DNA of 10,438 nucleotides from Gemmatimonadota bacterium (GCA_029884275.1 JAOUIC010000022.1:1-10438); one strand, 5' to 3'. Shown: positions 1 to 7,711, counted from the stretch's first letter. The notes: a model not told the origin generated them from the sequence alone. Numbers and translations: made by a program.

Positions 1-447
1 CAGCGCAACGGGTGGCGGGAGTCCGTCTGGGTCCCGCTGATCATCGCCGGAAGGCACCCGCGCCTGCCGCGCGGCCACCATGCCGATGTGGCGAGCCTGC
101 TCGACATCGCACCTACGGTAGCGGACCTGCTCGGCATCCGGGACACGGTGCCCTGGATGGGACACAGCCTGCTCGATTCCGTCCCGCCCGCCCGTCACTT
201 CTGTGGCGCCCGGGCCAACGCCAGCTTCGCCGAGCGGGGACGCTGGAGCTACGTCGGCGATCCAGCCACCGGCGACCCCCGGCTGTACGATGCGCTGCGC
301 GATCCGCTCCAGCGGCACGATCTCGCCGAGGCGTTTCCCGACACCGCCGCAGGCCTCGCTGCGTGCGTGCGCGAGGAGCAGAGACTGGTGGACTACCTGC
401 TGACCAGCAATCGCATCTGGCCCCCGCCCGTTCCGCACCAGAACTGA
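1..447 (+). CDS. LTA-synthase/sulfatase-superfamily protein, C-terminal part only (cut by window start)
   Basis: An open frame enters from the left edge and ends at TGA 445-447, giving the last 148 residues of a protein. It aligns without major gaps to the C-terminus of the next gene: about two thirds of the first 60 residues are identical, including QRNGWRES, WVPLI, ASLLD, APTVAD and GIRD. That region follows the GDHG metal-binding motif in the neighbour, so the membrane part, nucleophile and metal ligands of this copy lie outside the window. The tail carries the superfamily-typical 'LLD-APT-ADLLGI' and 'RLYD-L-DPLQ--DL' patterns seen at the ends of sulfatase-fold proteins. By paralogy it is probably a membrane-anchored phosphoglycerol- or phosphoethanolamine-type transferase acting on the outer face of the inner membrane. 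The substrate cannot be read from this fragment. The frame is clear; the function is borrowed from the neighbour. Confidence 0.8.
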   Translation, partial: QRNGWRESVWVPLIIAGRHPRLPRGHHADVASLLDIAPTVADLLGIRDTVPWMGHSLLDSVPPARHFCGARANASFAERGRWSYVGDPATGDPRLYDALRDPLQRHDLAEAFPDTAAGLAACVREEQRLVDYLLTSNRIWPPPVPHQN

Positions 448-453
448 TCGGAT

Positions 454-465
454 CGCCGCACGGCG
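454..465 (+). repeat. short GC-rich inverted repeat after the first gene
   Basis: CGCC (454-457) and GGCG (462-465) can pair around a 4-nt loop, 7 nt after the stop codon of the first gene. No T-run follows, so it is at best a weak transcript-end hairpin. In a GC-rich background it may be chance. Confidence 0.2.
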
Positions 466-468
466 GCC

Positions 469-486
469 GGCGGACTATCTTCCGCC
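469..486 (+). promoter_or_regulatory. candidate TAnnTT promoter box inside a 6-bp inverted repeat
   Basis: TATCTT at 476-481 matches the TAnnTT core of the -7 box described for the primary sigma factor in Bacteroidota and related phyla. It ends 11 nt before GTG 493 and 26 nt before ATG 508. The perfect arms GGCGGA (469-474) and TCCGCC (481-486) enclose it, so the site could be an operator, a cruciform or coincidence. If it is a promoter, the downstream sulfatase-like gene can be transcribed independently of the first copy, with a very short or absent leader. No convincing -35/-33 element is visible. Confidence 0.35.
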
Positions 487-492
487 CACGAC

Positions 493-2484
493 GTGTACCC
501 CCCACGAATGCCGACCGCCCCCGCCTCGAGCACGCGCCCAGCCGCGGCCGAACTGCCCATCGCGCTGCGACTTGCCGCGGGCGCGTGGGCCGTGATGGCG
601 CTGCAGGAACTGGCGCTGTTTCTCCGGCCCACACCGTACGGCGGACCCTACGTCCATGACGCGGTCCGGTATCTCGGGCTCGCCCTGCTCTACAACCTCC
701 TTGCGGTCGGTCCCGTCTCCCTTCCCTTCATCCTGCGCTGGTGGGTTGGGCCTGATCCCGGCGCCCTCGCTGCGCGGGCCTGGCACCGGGCACAGCTCGC
801 CTGCCTCGTGCTGATCCTGGGGCTGGACCACATCGACAACGAGGTGATGCGATTCCTCGGCACCCATCTCAGCCTCTCGCTGGTCCAGACCTACGGACGG
901 GTGGGCGCGTGGGGCGCCGACATGTGGCACATCTTCGCGACTGATCGAGGCGGTCCCTGGGTCCCCTTCGCCATCCTCGCCGCCGGAATGGGTGGGCTCT
1001 GGTGGTGGGGAAGCCGCCTGATCGACAGCGCTCCCCGCCAGTCGTGGACCAGGAGCGTCGCCGCCGCCTGCACCATTCTGCCGGTGGTGCTGCCGTTTCT
1101 CGTCTACATCTCGCCGGGCGGCAAGTTTCCGCGCAGCCGCGTGCGACCAGCGGTGATCAAGCTTCTGGTGGACGCCCGGCGGGATTCCCGCGCCGGCACG
1201 GTGCCGGGTGACCTCGACCGGCTGGCGCAGGATGCCCGGCTCGCGTGGCGGGCCGGTACCGCCGACAGTCTCTGGCAGTTCGGCGACTCCGCCTATCCGC
1301 TGTGGCGGACCCCGGCCGCACCCGGTGCGGCTGGAAGCACCGGCGTGAACTTCATCTATCTCCAGCTCGAAACCTTCCGCGGCTGGAACGTCGGACAGCT
1401 CAATCCGGGAGCGATCGCCTCGGCCACGCCGTTCCTCGACAGCCTGGCCACCGCGCCGGCGAGTGCCTGGTGGTCCCGGGCCCTGAGCTTCGGCCCGCCG
1501 ACTCCAAACGGCTTCGTCGCGGGCCACTGCTCGGCGCCACCGCACTCGCGCCAGTTCATCAGCACGGTCTTCACCACCACCCGTTTTCTGTGTCTCCCGG
1601 AGCTGCTCCGGCGGCATGGGTACCGGGCGATGTACTTCACCGGCAGCGACCCCGACTGGGACAACCAGAGCGCCTGGCTCCGGCGATGGTACGATTCCAC
1701 CGCGTACTACCGCGATGCGCAGGAACTGGACCGCGAGATCTTCCGCCGGGCCGCGCGCCGCATCCGGGAACTGGGACGCGGCAGCCAGCCCTTCCTGGCC
1801 ACGGTGGTGTCGATCAGCAACCACTATCCCTTCCGCAGCCGCGAGCCCGCCCTGGACATCAGTCCCGACACCGTCGCCGCCGAGTCGGTGCGCAACACCA
1901 TGCGCTACACCGACGAGGTGGTGCGTGAGTTCGTGGACTCGCTCAGGCAGGAGCCCTGGTTCGGGCGCACCGTGCTCATCGTCGTGGGGGACCACGGTTA
2001 CAACCTGGGCGAACACGACGGCACCGCCGGTCAGCGGAACGGCTGGCGGGAATCCAACTGGGTCCCGCTGATCGTCCGCGGAGCGGGCGGACGCCTCCCG
2101 CCCGGGCGCCACGACGAGCCGGCCTCACTGCTGGACGTGGCCCCCACGGTGGCCGACCTCGCCGGCATTCGCGATCCGGTGGCCTGGCTGGGACGGAGCC
2201 TGCTGGAGCCGGCCACGTCCGAGACGCGAGTCAGCCTGGCGGGGAAGGACGCGACCTTCGCGGAAACCCAGCGCTGGAGCCTGGTCCGGGACCCTGACAC
2301 CGGAGCTCCGCGGCTGTACGAAGCCGCCCTCGACCCGTTGCAGCAGCGCGATCTCTCGGCACAATTCCCCGACACCGCCGCCCGGCTCCTCGACGAGGCG
2401 CGCGAGCGGCAGGCCCTGTGGGACTACTTGGTCGAGGCCAATCGCGTCACGCCCCCAGCTGGGGAAAGGGAGACGGCGCCGTGA
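493..2484 (+). CDS. LTA-synthase-like membrane phosphotransferase (sulfatase/alkaline phosphatase superfamily)
   Basis: This 663-residue protein has the LtaS/MdoB layout: about five hydrophobic segments (roughly residues 23-44, 60-82, 99-112, 156-173 and 188-206) and then a large extracytoplasmic sulfatase-fold domain. Visible active-site candidates are E293 in LQLETF, T337 in PPTPNGF as nucleophile, H444 in NHYPF, and D500-H501 in GDHG. Their order and spacing resemble E255, T300, H416 and D475-H476 of Staphylococcus aureus LtaS. The segment FTGSDPDWDNQSAW matches the substrate-site region of that family. Such enzymes move phosphoglycerol or phosphoethanolamine from a phospholipid onto a glycan or lipid; which group is moved here is unknown. 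GTG 493 starts the longest frame; ATG 508 is an equally possible start and neither has a clear ribosome site. The gene is a tandem paralogue of the preceding one, and the next gene starts inside its stop codon. Confidence 0.82.
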   Translation: MYPPRMPTAPASSTRPAAAELPIALRLAAGAWAVMALQELALFLRPTPYGGPYVHDAVRYLGLALLYNLLAVGPVSLPFILRWWVGPDPGALAARAWHRAQLACLVLILGLDHIDNEVMRFLGTHLSLSLVQTYGRVGAWGADMWHIFATDRGGPWVPFAILAAGMGGLWWWGSRLIDSAPRQSWTRSVAAACTILPVVLPFLVYISPGGKFPRSRVRPAVIKLLVDARRDSRAGTVPGDLDRLAQDARLAWRAGTADSLWQFGDSAYPLWRTPAAPGAAGSTGVNFIYLQLETFRGWNVGQLNPGAIASATPFLDSLATAPASAWWSRALSFGPPTPNGFVAGHCSAPPHSRQFISTVFTTTRFLCLPELLRRHGYRAMYFTGSDPDWDNQSAWLRRWYDSTAYYRDAQELDREIFRRAARRIRELGRGSQPFLATVVSISNHYPFRSREPALDISPDTVAAESVRNTMRYTDEVVREFVDSLRQEPWFGRTVLIVVGDHGYNLGEHDGTAGQRNGWRESNWVPLIVRGAGGRLPPGRHDEPASLLDVAPTVADLAGIRDPVAWLGRSLLEPATSETRVSLAGKDATFAETQRWSLVRDPDTGAPRLYEAALDPLQQRDLSAQFPDTAARLLDEARERQALWDYLVEANRVTPPAGERETAP

Positions 2485-3584
2485 AGCCGCTGGTCGCGCT
2501 GTTCAACACCAACTTTCTGCCCTACTCGCAGACCTTCGTCTACGAGGAGATCCGGCGGCACGAGCGGTACGCCGTGGAGGTGTTCTGCCGTACCCGGCTG
2601 CTGGCGGAGCGCTTCCCGTTCGAGCCGGTGCACGTGGGCGGCCCGCTCTACGCCGCCACCTGCCGTGCGCCGGCCTTCGACGCCCGCTTCCGCGAGGCCG
2701 GCTTCGCGCTGGTCCACGCCCACTTCGGGCTCGGCGCGGTGTACGCCCGCCCGTTCGCGAAACGGCATCGCCTGCCGCTGGTGGTCACCTTTCACGGCTA
2801 CGATGTCCCCTTGCTCTCCAGCCCGACCCGATGGCTGCCGCAGCACCTGCGGTACGCCCTGCTGGGGCCGAAGGTGCTCCAGGAGATGACCCTCGGACTC
2901 TGCGCCTCGACCGAATTGCGCGAGATGCTGCTGGCGCGTGGCGTCCCGGCCGGGCGTCTCCGGGTCCACCGGCTCGGCATCGACCTGTCGCGGTTCGCTC
3001 CCGGAGAGCGGCCCGCCGACGAGTTCCGGGTGGTGATGGTCGGCCGCTTCGTGGAGAAGAAGGGATTCGAGTATGGCATCGCCGCATTCGCCGAGGTGGC
3101 GCGGGAAGACCCCCGGCTCCGCCTGACCGTCGTGGGGGAGGGTGAACGCGGACCGGCGCTCCGGCGACTGGCCGCATCGCAGGGGCTGGGTGACCGGATC
3201 ACCTTCACTGGCACCCTCCCGCCGGAACGGATCGCAGCCCTCCTCGCCACCAGCCACGTCCTGCTGGCCCCCAGCGTGGTGGACCGCCGGGGCGACCGCG
3301 AGTCGGGACTCATCGTGGTGAAGGAGGCAGGCGCCTGCGAAGCGGTGGCGATCGGCACCCGGCACGGTGGGATTCCCGAAATCATCGACGACGGCGTCAC
3401 CGGTAGCCTGGTGCCGGAACGCGACGCGGGAGCGATGGCCGCCCGGCTCCGCGAACTGGTCCGCGACCCGGCACTGTGGAAGCGGCTCGGCGCGGCCACG
3501 CGGCACAAGATGCTGCGCGAGTATGACCTCGATCAGCGGGTGCGGTCGCTCGAGGCCCTCTACGACGAGGCCCGGGGCGTCTGA
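2481..3584 (+). CDS. GT4 family glycosyltransferase (WcaL/AmsK-like)
   Basis: This 367-residue GT-B enzyme probably transfers a sugar from a nucleotide donor to a lipid-linked glycan on the cytoplasmic face of the inner membrane. The N-terminal acceptor domain carries HAHFG (residues 79-83) and FHGYD (104-108), both typical of WcaL/AmsK-type exopolysaccharide transferases. The C-terminal donor domain shows VGRFVEKKGFEYGI, VVGEGERGPAL, the E-x7-E pair E274/E282, and HGGIPEI (295-301). The frame is open further upstream, but GTG 2481 is chosen. There the protein opens with the family-like MKPLVALFNTNFLP, an AAGGGAG-type ribosome site lies about 8 nt before it (2466-2472), and GTGA overlaps the TGA of the preceding gene. 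It is probably co-transcribed with its neighbours on both sides. Donor and acceptor sugars cannot be told from sequence. Confidence 0.88.
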   Translation: MKPLVALFNTNFLPYSQTFVYEEIRRHERYAVEVFCRTRLLAERFPFEPVHVGGPLYAATCRAPAFDARFREAGFALVHAHFGLGAVYARPFAKRHRLPLVVTFHGYDVPLLSSPTRWLPQHLRYALLGPKVLQEMTLGLCASTELREMLLARGVPAGRLRVHRLGIDLSRFAPGERPADEFRVVMVGRFVEKKGFEYGIAAFAEVAREDPRLRLTVVGEGERGPALRRLAASQGLGDRITFTGTLPPERIAALLATSHVLLAPSVVDRRGDRESGLIVVKEAGACEAVAIGTRHGGIPEIIDDGVTGSLVPERDAGAMAARLRELVRDPALWKRLGAATRHKMLREYDLDQRVRSLEALYDEARGV

Positions 3585-4783
3585 TGCGCGTGCTGATCTG
3601 GGCCTCGACCCTGCAGGCCGACATCCTGGCGCTGGCCCAGCATCTCGACGGCCGCCCCGACACCGAGCTGCTGGTCGCCGCCGAGGGGGTCGAGGCATGG
3701 CGGCGCGAGCCGATCGCGCGGGTGCGGCCCTTCCGCGCCCCCCTGCTCGACCGGGCCTCGGCGGACACGCCGGCACAGGTGAGGGCCTTCGGTGCCGACG
3801 TCGTGGTCTGCGACAATCACTTCCCCGAGTTCCCCGCTGCCTCCAGGGTCTGCTTCCTGTGGCACGGCCTCGGCTGGAAGGCCAAGGACCCGAAGGACAT
3901 CGGCGTGAATGCGGGGCACATCCAGCGGCTCACCGGGATCGATCCGCGCCGCCCCAACCCCCGCCTGCTCGCCCAGTGCTACCACGAGCGCGATCGTGAC
4001 TGGCGCATCAGGTCATGGGGCTACGCCCCGGAGAACTGCGTCGTCACCGGTTCCTGCTTCAGCGACCTGATCCTCTCGCCGCCCTACTCCCGGGCCGACC
4101 TGGCGCCCGACTACCGGATCGACGTCGCCGGCCGGAAGACGCTGCTGCTCAACTTCGGGTGGCACTACGGAAGAATCTTCCCTGGCAGCTGGCAGCCCAG
4201 GCTCCTCGGGAGCTCCCCGATGGACGCCGACCTCGCCTTCGTCCGGGCGCTCTTCGCGCGGGCCGATGTCCACGGCGCCAGCGTGCTGTTCTGCCTCCAC
4301 GACCGCTGGCGCTACGAACCCGCCTACCTGGAGGCCCTTCACCGGGAGGCCGGGCGGTTCCCCCACGTGGAGCTCAAGCACAAGAACGAGCGGCCCGACA
4401 ACCTGGCCGACCTCGTCGTCGCCGACGCCTGGGTCAGCAACCTGTCCTCGTTCGTCACGTTCTTCTACCACTCCGGCCGGCCCAGCGTTCACCTCTTACC
4501 GCAGCGCGGCGCGAAGATCCGCTACTCGCGGGTGACCCGCTTCGGCCTCAGGGCGAGGCCGGCGGAGCCCGAAGTGGAGTGGATGAACCAGCCGGAGGAC
4601 AACGGCGGCCTCAGCGCCTATGACGCCACCGAAGCGCTCGCCGCGGTGGACCGCGCGCTCACCGAACCGGACTGCTGTCGCGAGCGGGCCCAGCGGTGGC
4701 TGGAGACCCACGTCGCCGGCAGCGACGGCCAGGCAAGCCGCCGGCTGGGAGACGCCATCGCGGAACTGGCCGCCAGACCGTGA
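3584..4783 (+). CDS. CDP-glycerol glycerophosphotransferase family (TagB/TagF-like) protein
   Basis: This 399-residue soluble-looking protein appears to be GT-B fold. It carries WHGLGWKAK at 93-101, reminiscent of the catalytic-His WHG region of TagF. Later comes ADAWVSNLSSFVTFFYHSGRP (starting at 280), which resembles the family pattern 'AD-lItDySS--fdy---rP' of the Glyphos_transf domain. Members transfer polyol phosphate from CDP-glycerol or CDP-ribitol, and some in Gram-negative bacteria act in capsule or O-antigen assembly. The ATG overlaps the preceding stop as TGATG, indicating translational coupling to the GT4 gene. The gene ends 28 nt before the convergent flippase gene. The N-terminal Rossmann half is poorly conserved to my eye, so a plain glycosyltransferase of a related family is the main alternative. 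The polyol or other group transferred is unknown. Confidence 0.65.
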   Translation: MRVLIWASTLQADILALAQHLDGRPDTELLVAAEGVEAWRREPIARVRPFRAPLLDRASADTPAQVRAFGADVVVCDNHFPEFPAASRVCFLWHGLGWKAKDPKDIGVNAGHIQRLTGIDPRRPNPRLLAQCYHERDRDWRIRSWGYAPENCVVTGSCFSDLILSPPYSRADLAPDYRIDVAGRKTLLLNFGWHYGRIFPGSWQPRLLGSSPMDADLAFVRALFARADVHGASVLFCLHDRWRYEPAYLEALHREAGRFPHVELKHKNERPDNLADLVVADAWVSNLSSFVTFFYHSGRPSVHLLPQRGAKIRYSRVTRFGLRARPAEPEVEWMNQPEDNGGLSAYDATEALAAVDRALTEPDCCRERAQRWLETHVAGSDGQASRRLGDAIAELAARP

Positions 4784-4811
4784 CCGCGCGGCCGGTGGAG
4801 CGACGCTCGAG

Positions 4812-6272
4812 TCAGGTGCGGCGCGGCAGGAGGTCGCCGGGGGTGATGCCCAGGACCCGCCGCAGATAGACCAGATAGGTAGCCGCGCCGGCTAGGACCA
4901 GCAGGCCCAGCATGAGGACCGGGGCGGAGAGCACCGGGCGCAGAAGCGACAGCAGGCCAAGCACCAGCGACAGCAGCAGCACGCCCAGCACCGGACCGGC
5001 CAGTTCGGCCGCCATTCCGCGGGCGCTGATTGGGGCACAGCGGCGGACCCACCGGAAGTGCGCCTGGAGCGCGACCGGATAGGTCAGCAGCCAGACCCAG
5101 GCGACCGCCAGGGCGCCCCGCTCCAGCGGTGCCAGCCACAGGGCCAGCGCAAAGCCCACCACCAGGGTCGTCCCCGTCAACAGGGAATCGTAGATCGCGA
5201 ACGCCGGCCGGCCGGTGGCGTTGTACAGCTGCGGGAAGAGCTGCGCGATCCCGCGTAGCAGGCTCGCCCAGGCCAGGACCTGGATCAGGGGCACCGCCGG
5301 CAGCCATCTCCCCCCGCCGATCAGCGCGAGAATGTCGGGGCTCGCGAAACAGACCAGCGCCGCCACCGGCCCAAGCACCAGGAGCAGCGACCGGGCGCTG
5401 CGGTGGAAGGCCTCGGCCAGGGCGCGGGCGTCATCCCGGAGGCGGGCGTAGATCGGGAACTGCACCCGGTTGACCAGGTTGAGCACGATCTCGAGCGGCG
5501 TCATCCCGAGGTCGAAGGCCACCCGGTAGATCCCGAGCGCCCGCGGTCCCAGGGCCCAGCCGATCAGGAGGAAGTCGAGATTGCGATAGACGTGATACAG
5601 GATCGAGGCCGCCGCCGCCTTGCTGCCGAAGCGGACCGCGCGTCTGGCCGTCGGATCTTCCGCCGTCAGCGCCGGCCTGAAAGGCGCGAGCCACCAGAGC
5701 GCGAGGCAGAGAAACAACCCACGGGCGACGTTCGCCAGCACCAGCCCCCAGGCTCCGAAGCCCGCCACGACCAGCACCACCTTGGTCACTGATTCACCGA
5801 GCGTGGCGGCCGTCTGCACCGCCCCGCTGGTCTTGAAGTGGAGGTCGCGGGTCAGGAGTTGCAGCGGCACCAGCGCCGCCCCGACGAAGACCAGCTTGGT
5901 CGCGCTGGCGATGATCAGCGGATAGAGGCGCCAGTCGGCGTAGAAGACCGCCAGGAAGGGCGCCAGGACGGCGGCGAGCGCCAGCATCGCCGCCCCGAAC
6001 AGCGTGGCGAACCAGAACAGCCCGCTCAGCTGCCGGTGGGTGAGGTCCCGCTCCCGGACCACGACCTGGTTCAGTCCAAGTCCGTTGAACGCCTCGAGCG
6101 CGACCGCGATGCTCCACGCCAGAGTGGCCAGTCCCATCTCGCGGAGACCGAGGAACTGCAGCACGATGAGCGTGCCGCCCACGTCGAGCAGACGCATGGC
6201 GACCGTCGCCCCTCCCATCCACCAGAGGCCCCGCTTCATCTCGTGCTGTGCGTCGATCGGGCTCTCGCTCAC
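4812..6272 (-). CDS. Wzx-type polysaccharide flippase (MOP superfamily)
   Basis: This 486-residue protein is very hydrophobic along its whole length, with about 12-14 candidate membrane helices. Such transporters flip undecaprenyl-linked oligosaccharide units to the periplasmic face. Family-like features include the N-terminal GLWWMGGATVAMRLLD, FGLR-type spacing at LGLREMGLATLAWS, NQVVVRERDLTHRQ, the central KAAAASILYHVYRNLDFLLIG, and LGIYRVAFDL, as in WzxC/TuaB-like proteins. The GTG start at 6272 has GAGAGG about 4 nt upstream; ATG 6239 (residue 12) is an alternative that would still leave the first helix intact. The gene is convergent with the TagF-like gene and divergent from the GT4 gene at 6338. 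The only intervening candidate for its promoter is the 65-nt divergent gap. No Wzy-like polymerase is visible in the window. Confidence 0.9.
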   Translation of the reverse strand: MSESPIDAQHEMKRGLWWMGGATVAMRLLDVGGTLIVLQFLGLREMGLATLAWSIAVALEAFNGLGLNQVVVRERDLTHRQLSGLFWFATLFGAAMLALAAVLAPFLAVFYADWRLYPLIIASATKLVFVGAALVPLQLLTRDLHFKTSGAVQTAATLGESVTKVVLVVAGFGAWGLVLANVARGLFLCLALWWLAPFRPALTAEDPTARRAVRFGSKAAAASILYHVYRNLDFLLIGWALGPRALGIYRVAFDLGMTPLEIVLNLVNRVQFPIYARLRDDARALAEAFHRSARSLLLVLGPVAALVCFASPDILALIGGGRWLPAVPLIQVLAWASLLRGIAQLFPQLYNATGRPAFAIYDSLLTGTTLVVGFALALWLAPLERGALAVAWVWLLTYPVALQAHFRWVRRCAPISARGMAAELAGPVLGVLLLSLVLGLLSLLRPVLSAPVLMLGLLVLAGAATYLVYLRRVLGITPGDLLPRRT

Positions 6273-6286
6273 GCAGCCTCTCGAGT

Positions 6287-6300
6287 GGCGCGCTGGCGCC
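6287..6300. repeat. inverted repeat in the divergent intergenic gap
   Basis: GGCGC (6287-6291) and GCGCC (6296-6300) flank a GCTG loop, between the flippase and GT4 starts. It could be an operator serving both directions or a hairpin in the flippase leader. With only five GC pairs in GC-rich DNA it may be chance. Confidence 0.2.
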
Positions 6301-6316
6301 TGCCGGAGGGTCCCGG

Positions 6317-6324
6317 TAGTTTCG
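6317..6324 (+). promoter_or_regulatory. candidate FCB-type -7 box (TAGTTTCG)
   Basis: TAGTTTCG differs at one position from the TAnnTTTG -7 element of the Bacteroidota-type primary sigma factor. It ends 13 nt before ATG 6338. No Shine-Dalgarno sequence lies between, so the transcript would have a very short leader. The same arrangement appears before GTG 493. Confidence 0.4.
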
Positions 6325-6337
6325 GCATCCAGTCGAC

Positions 6338-7564
6338 ATGAACATCACGTACGTCTTCGACGGCCCACTCCCCGACACCGGGGCCGACACCGAACAGGTC
6401 CTCAACACGGTGGCGGCCCTCGCCCGCCGCGGCATGGCCCTGACACTGCTCGTGCCCGCCGCCACCAGCGGGCCGGCCGATGCAGACCGGATCCGCGAGT
6501 ACTACCACGTGACCGGGCCGTTCACCGTCGAGCGGCTGCAGTGGCACTACCACGGGCTGAGGCTGTTCGAGAAGTGGTCCCACGCGCTCCGCGCCGCGCG
6601 CCATCCCGCCGTGGCCTCCGCCGATCTCGCGTACACCAGAAACCTGCCCTCCGCGTGGGCCCTGCTCCGCGCAGGCCGGCGCGTGGTGTACGAACATTTT
6701 CGTCCCTGGGGCGACCAGTATCCACCGCTCCAGCCCTTCCTCCGCGCGGTGCTGCGCCATCACAATATGGCCGGGGCGATCTTCCACTCCGAGCTTGCCC
6801 GCCAAAGCTACCTCCGGCTCGGCGTCCCGGAGGAGCGGCTGCTGGTGGCGCACAACGGCTGGGAGCCCTCACGCATGGAGCCGCGTCTCACCCAGAGCGA
6901 GGCGCGGGAGCGACTCGGGCTCCCAGGCGATCGCTTCACGGTGGTCTATACCGGCCGCATGAACGCGCGGAAGGGACTGGACGTCCTGCTTGCGGGTGCG
7001 CGGCAGGCGCCGGAGATGAACTTCGTGCTGGTGGGCTCCCAGGGCGAGGGCCCGGTCGAGGCCGAGGCCCGGGGCCTGACCAATGTCAGGGTCGTCCCCT
7101 GGCAGCGGACCGCCGACCTGGGCCCATGGCTCTACGCCGCCGACGTGCTCGCCATCCCGCCCAGCCTCGAGCCGCTGACCCAGCACGGCAACACCGTCCT
7201 GCCGATCAAGCTCTTCCTCTACCTCGCGGCGGGCCGAGCTCTGCTTGCCCCGGAGGCGCCTGACACCGCCGAGCTGCTCACCGATGGAGTGAACGCCGCC
7301 CTGGTCCCGGCTGGCGATGCCGGGAAGATGGTGGAAAAACTCCGGACCCTGCACCACGACTCCGGCCGCCGCGACGCCCTCGCGGCCGGCGCCCTTGCCA
7401 CGGCGGCCAGCCTCACCTGGGACCAGCGCGCCGAGCGGATCGACACCTTCCTCGCCTCCCGTCTGACCGCCCAACCAGCTCGCCCCGCCCACCCTGATCC
7501 CTGGTCCGTACCCGCCTGGCTGGCTGAAACCTGGCGCTGGCTCCTGGGGCGGAAGACGGCCTGA
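6338..7564 (+). CDS. GT4-like glycosyltransferase with altered E-x7-E motif
   Basis: This 408-residue GT-B glycosyltransferase, presumably cytoplasmic, adds a sugar during surface-glycan assembly. It starts with MNITYVFDGPLPDTGADTEQ (a nucleotide-sugar GT4 opening with room for an acceptor). It shows HNGWEPSR near 171, the donor-domain start VVYTGRMNARKGLDVL, VGSQGEGP, and the 'P-KLF-YLA-GR' segment around 289-301. In most GT4 enzymes that segment reads KLFEYMA; here residue 294 is Leu instead of Glu, so the second Glu of E-x7-E appears absent. A subfamily with this Leu probably exists, so inactivity is not implied. ATG 6338 has no Shine-Dalgarno sequence. The last about 35 residues (PARPAHPD to the end) are a Pro/Trp-rich tail unlike the catalytic fold. 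It is divergent from the flippase and 147 nt ahead of the aminotransferase. Confidence 0.82.
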   Translation: MNITYVFDGPLPDTGADTEQVLNTVAALARRGMALTLLVPAATSGPADADRIREYYHVTGPFTVERLQWHYHGLRLFEKWSHALRAARHPAVASADLAYTRNLPSAWALLRAGRRVVYEHFRPWGDQYPPLQPFLRAVLRHHNMAGAIFHSELARQSYLRLGVPEERLLVAHNGWEPSRMEPRLTQSEARERLGLPGDRFTVVYTGRMNARKGLDVLLAGARQAPEMNFVLVGSQGEGPVEAEARGLTNVRVVPWQRTADLGPWLYAADVLAIPPSLEPLTQHGNTVLPIKLFLYLAAGRALLAPEAPDTAELLTDGVNAALVPAGDAGKMVEKLRTLHHDSGRRDALAAGALATAASLTWDQRAERIDTFLASRLTAQPARPAHPDPWSVPAWLAETWRWLLGRKTA

Positions 7565-7676
7565 ATCCTGCCTTTTGAGGGGGAGCAACACTGACGCCCA
7601 GTCCGACACGGCGCGGTGGCTCCACCCATGTCTGTTGTCACAAGTGCAAGCGTGGCAACAGGATAGCAGGATTCGG
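7563..7676 (+). repeat. structured spacer bounded by a 9-bp perfect inverted repeat
   Basis: GAATCCTGC (7563-7571) is the exact reverse complement of GCAGGATTC (7666-7674), and the pairing extends two more bases outward with one G-T wobble. Inside, TGTTGTC (7633-7639) can pair with GGCAACA (7654-7660) with one wobble. The spacer between the GT4 stop and the aminotransferase start is otherwise non-coding. It could be a structured leader for the aminotransferase operon, a 3' end of the GT4 message, or the footprint of a small repeat element. There is no T-run to make it a classical terminator, and no recognisable riboswitch core. Confidence 0.35.
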
Positions 7677-7687
7677 CAGGTTCCCGA

Positions 7688-7700
7688 CGCCTTCGAGGCG
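7688..7700 (+). promoter_or_regulatory. small hairpin just before the aminotransferase start
   Basis: CGCCT (7688-7692) and AGGCG (7696-7700) form a 5-bp stem with a TCG loop ending 11 nt before GTG 7712. It sits where a ribosome site would be expected and could affect initiation. No good Shine-Dalgarno sequence is visible beside it. Confidence 0.3.
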
Positions 7701-7711
7701 GGACAGGGTCC

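Noticed and set aside
475..2112. Long minus-strand open frame of 545 codons opposite the LTA-synthase-like gene
   Set aside because: The plus strand carries clear LtaS-like motifs over the same bases. The antisense translation is low-complexity, rich in Gly, Arg, Pro and Ala, as expected from a high-GC shadow.
2424..3776. Minus-strand open frame of 450 codons opposite the GT4 gene
   Set aside because: It crosses the junction of two well-supported plus-strand genes and looks like a GC-driven shadow.
4784..4811. Possible bidirectional terminator between convergent genes
   Set aside because: The 28-nt gap contains only the palindrome CGGCCG and no long stem or T-run in either direction.
7633..7668. 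Sigma70-like promoter (TTGTCA with ATAGCA) before the aminotransferase gene
   Set aside because: The spacing between the two boxes is 22 nt, too long for a standard promoter, and the second box is a poor match.
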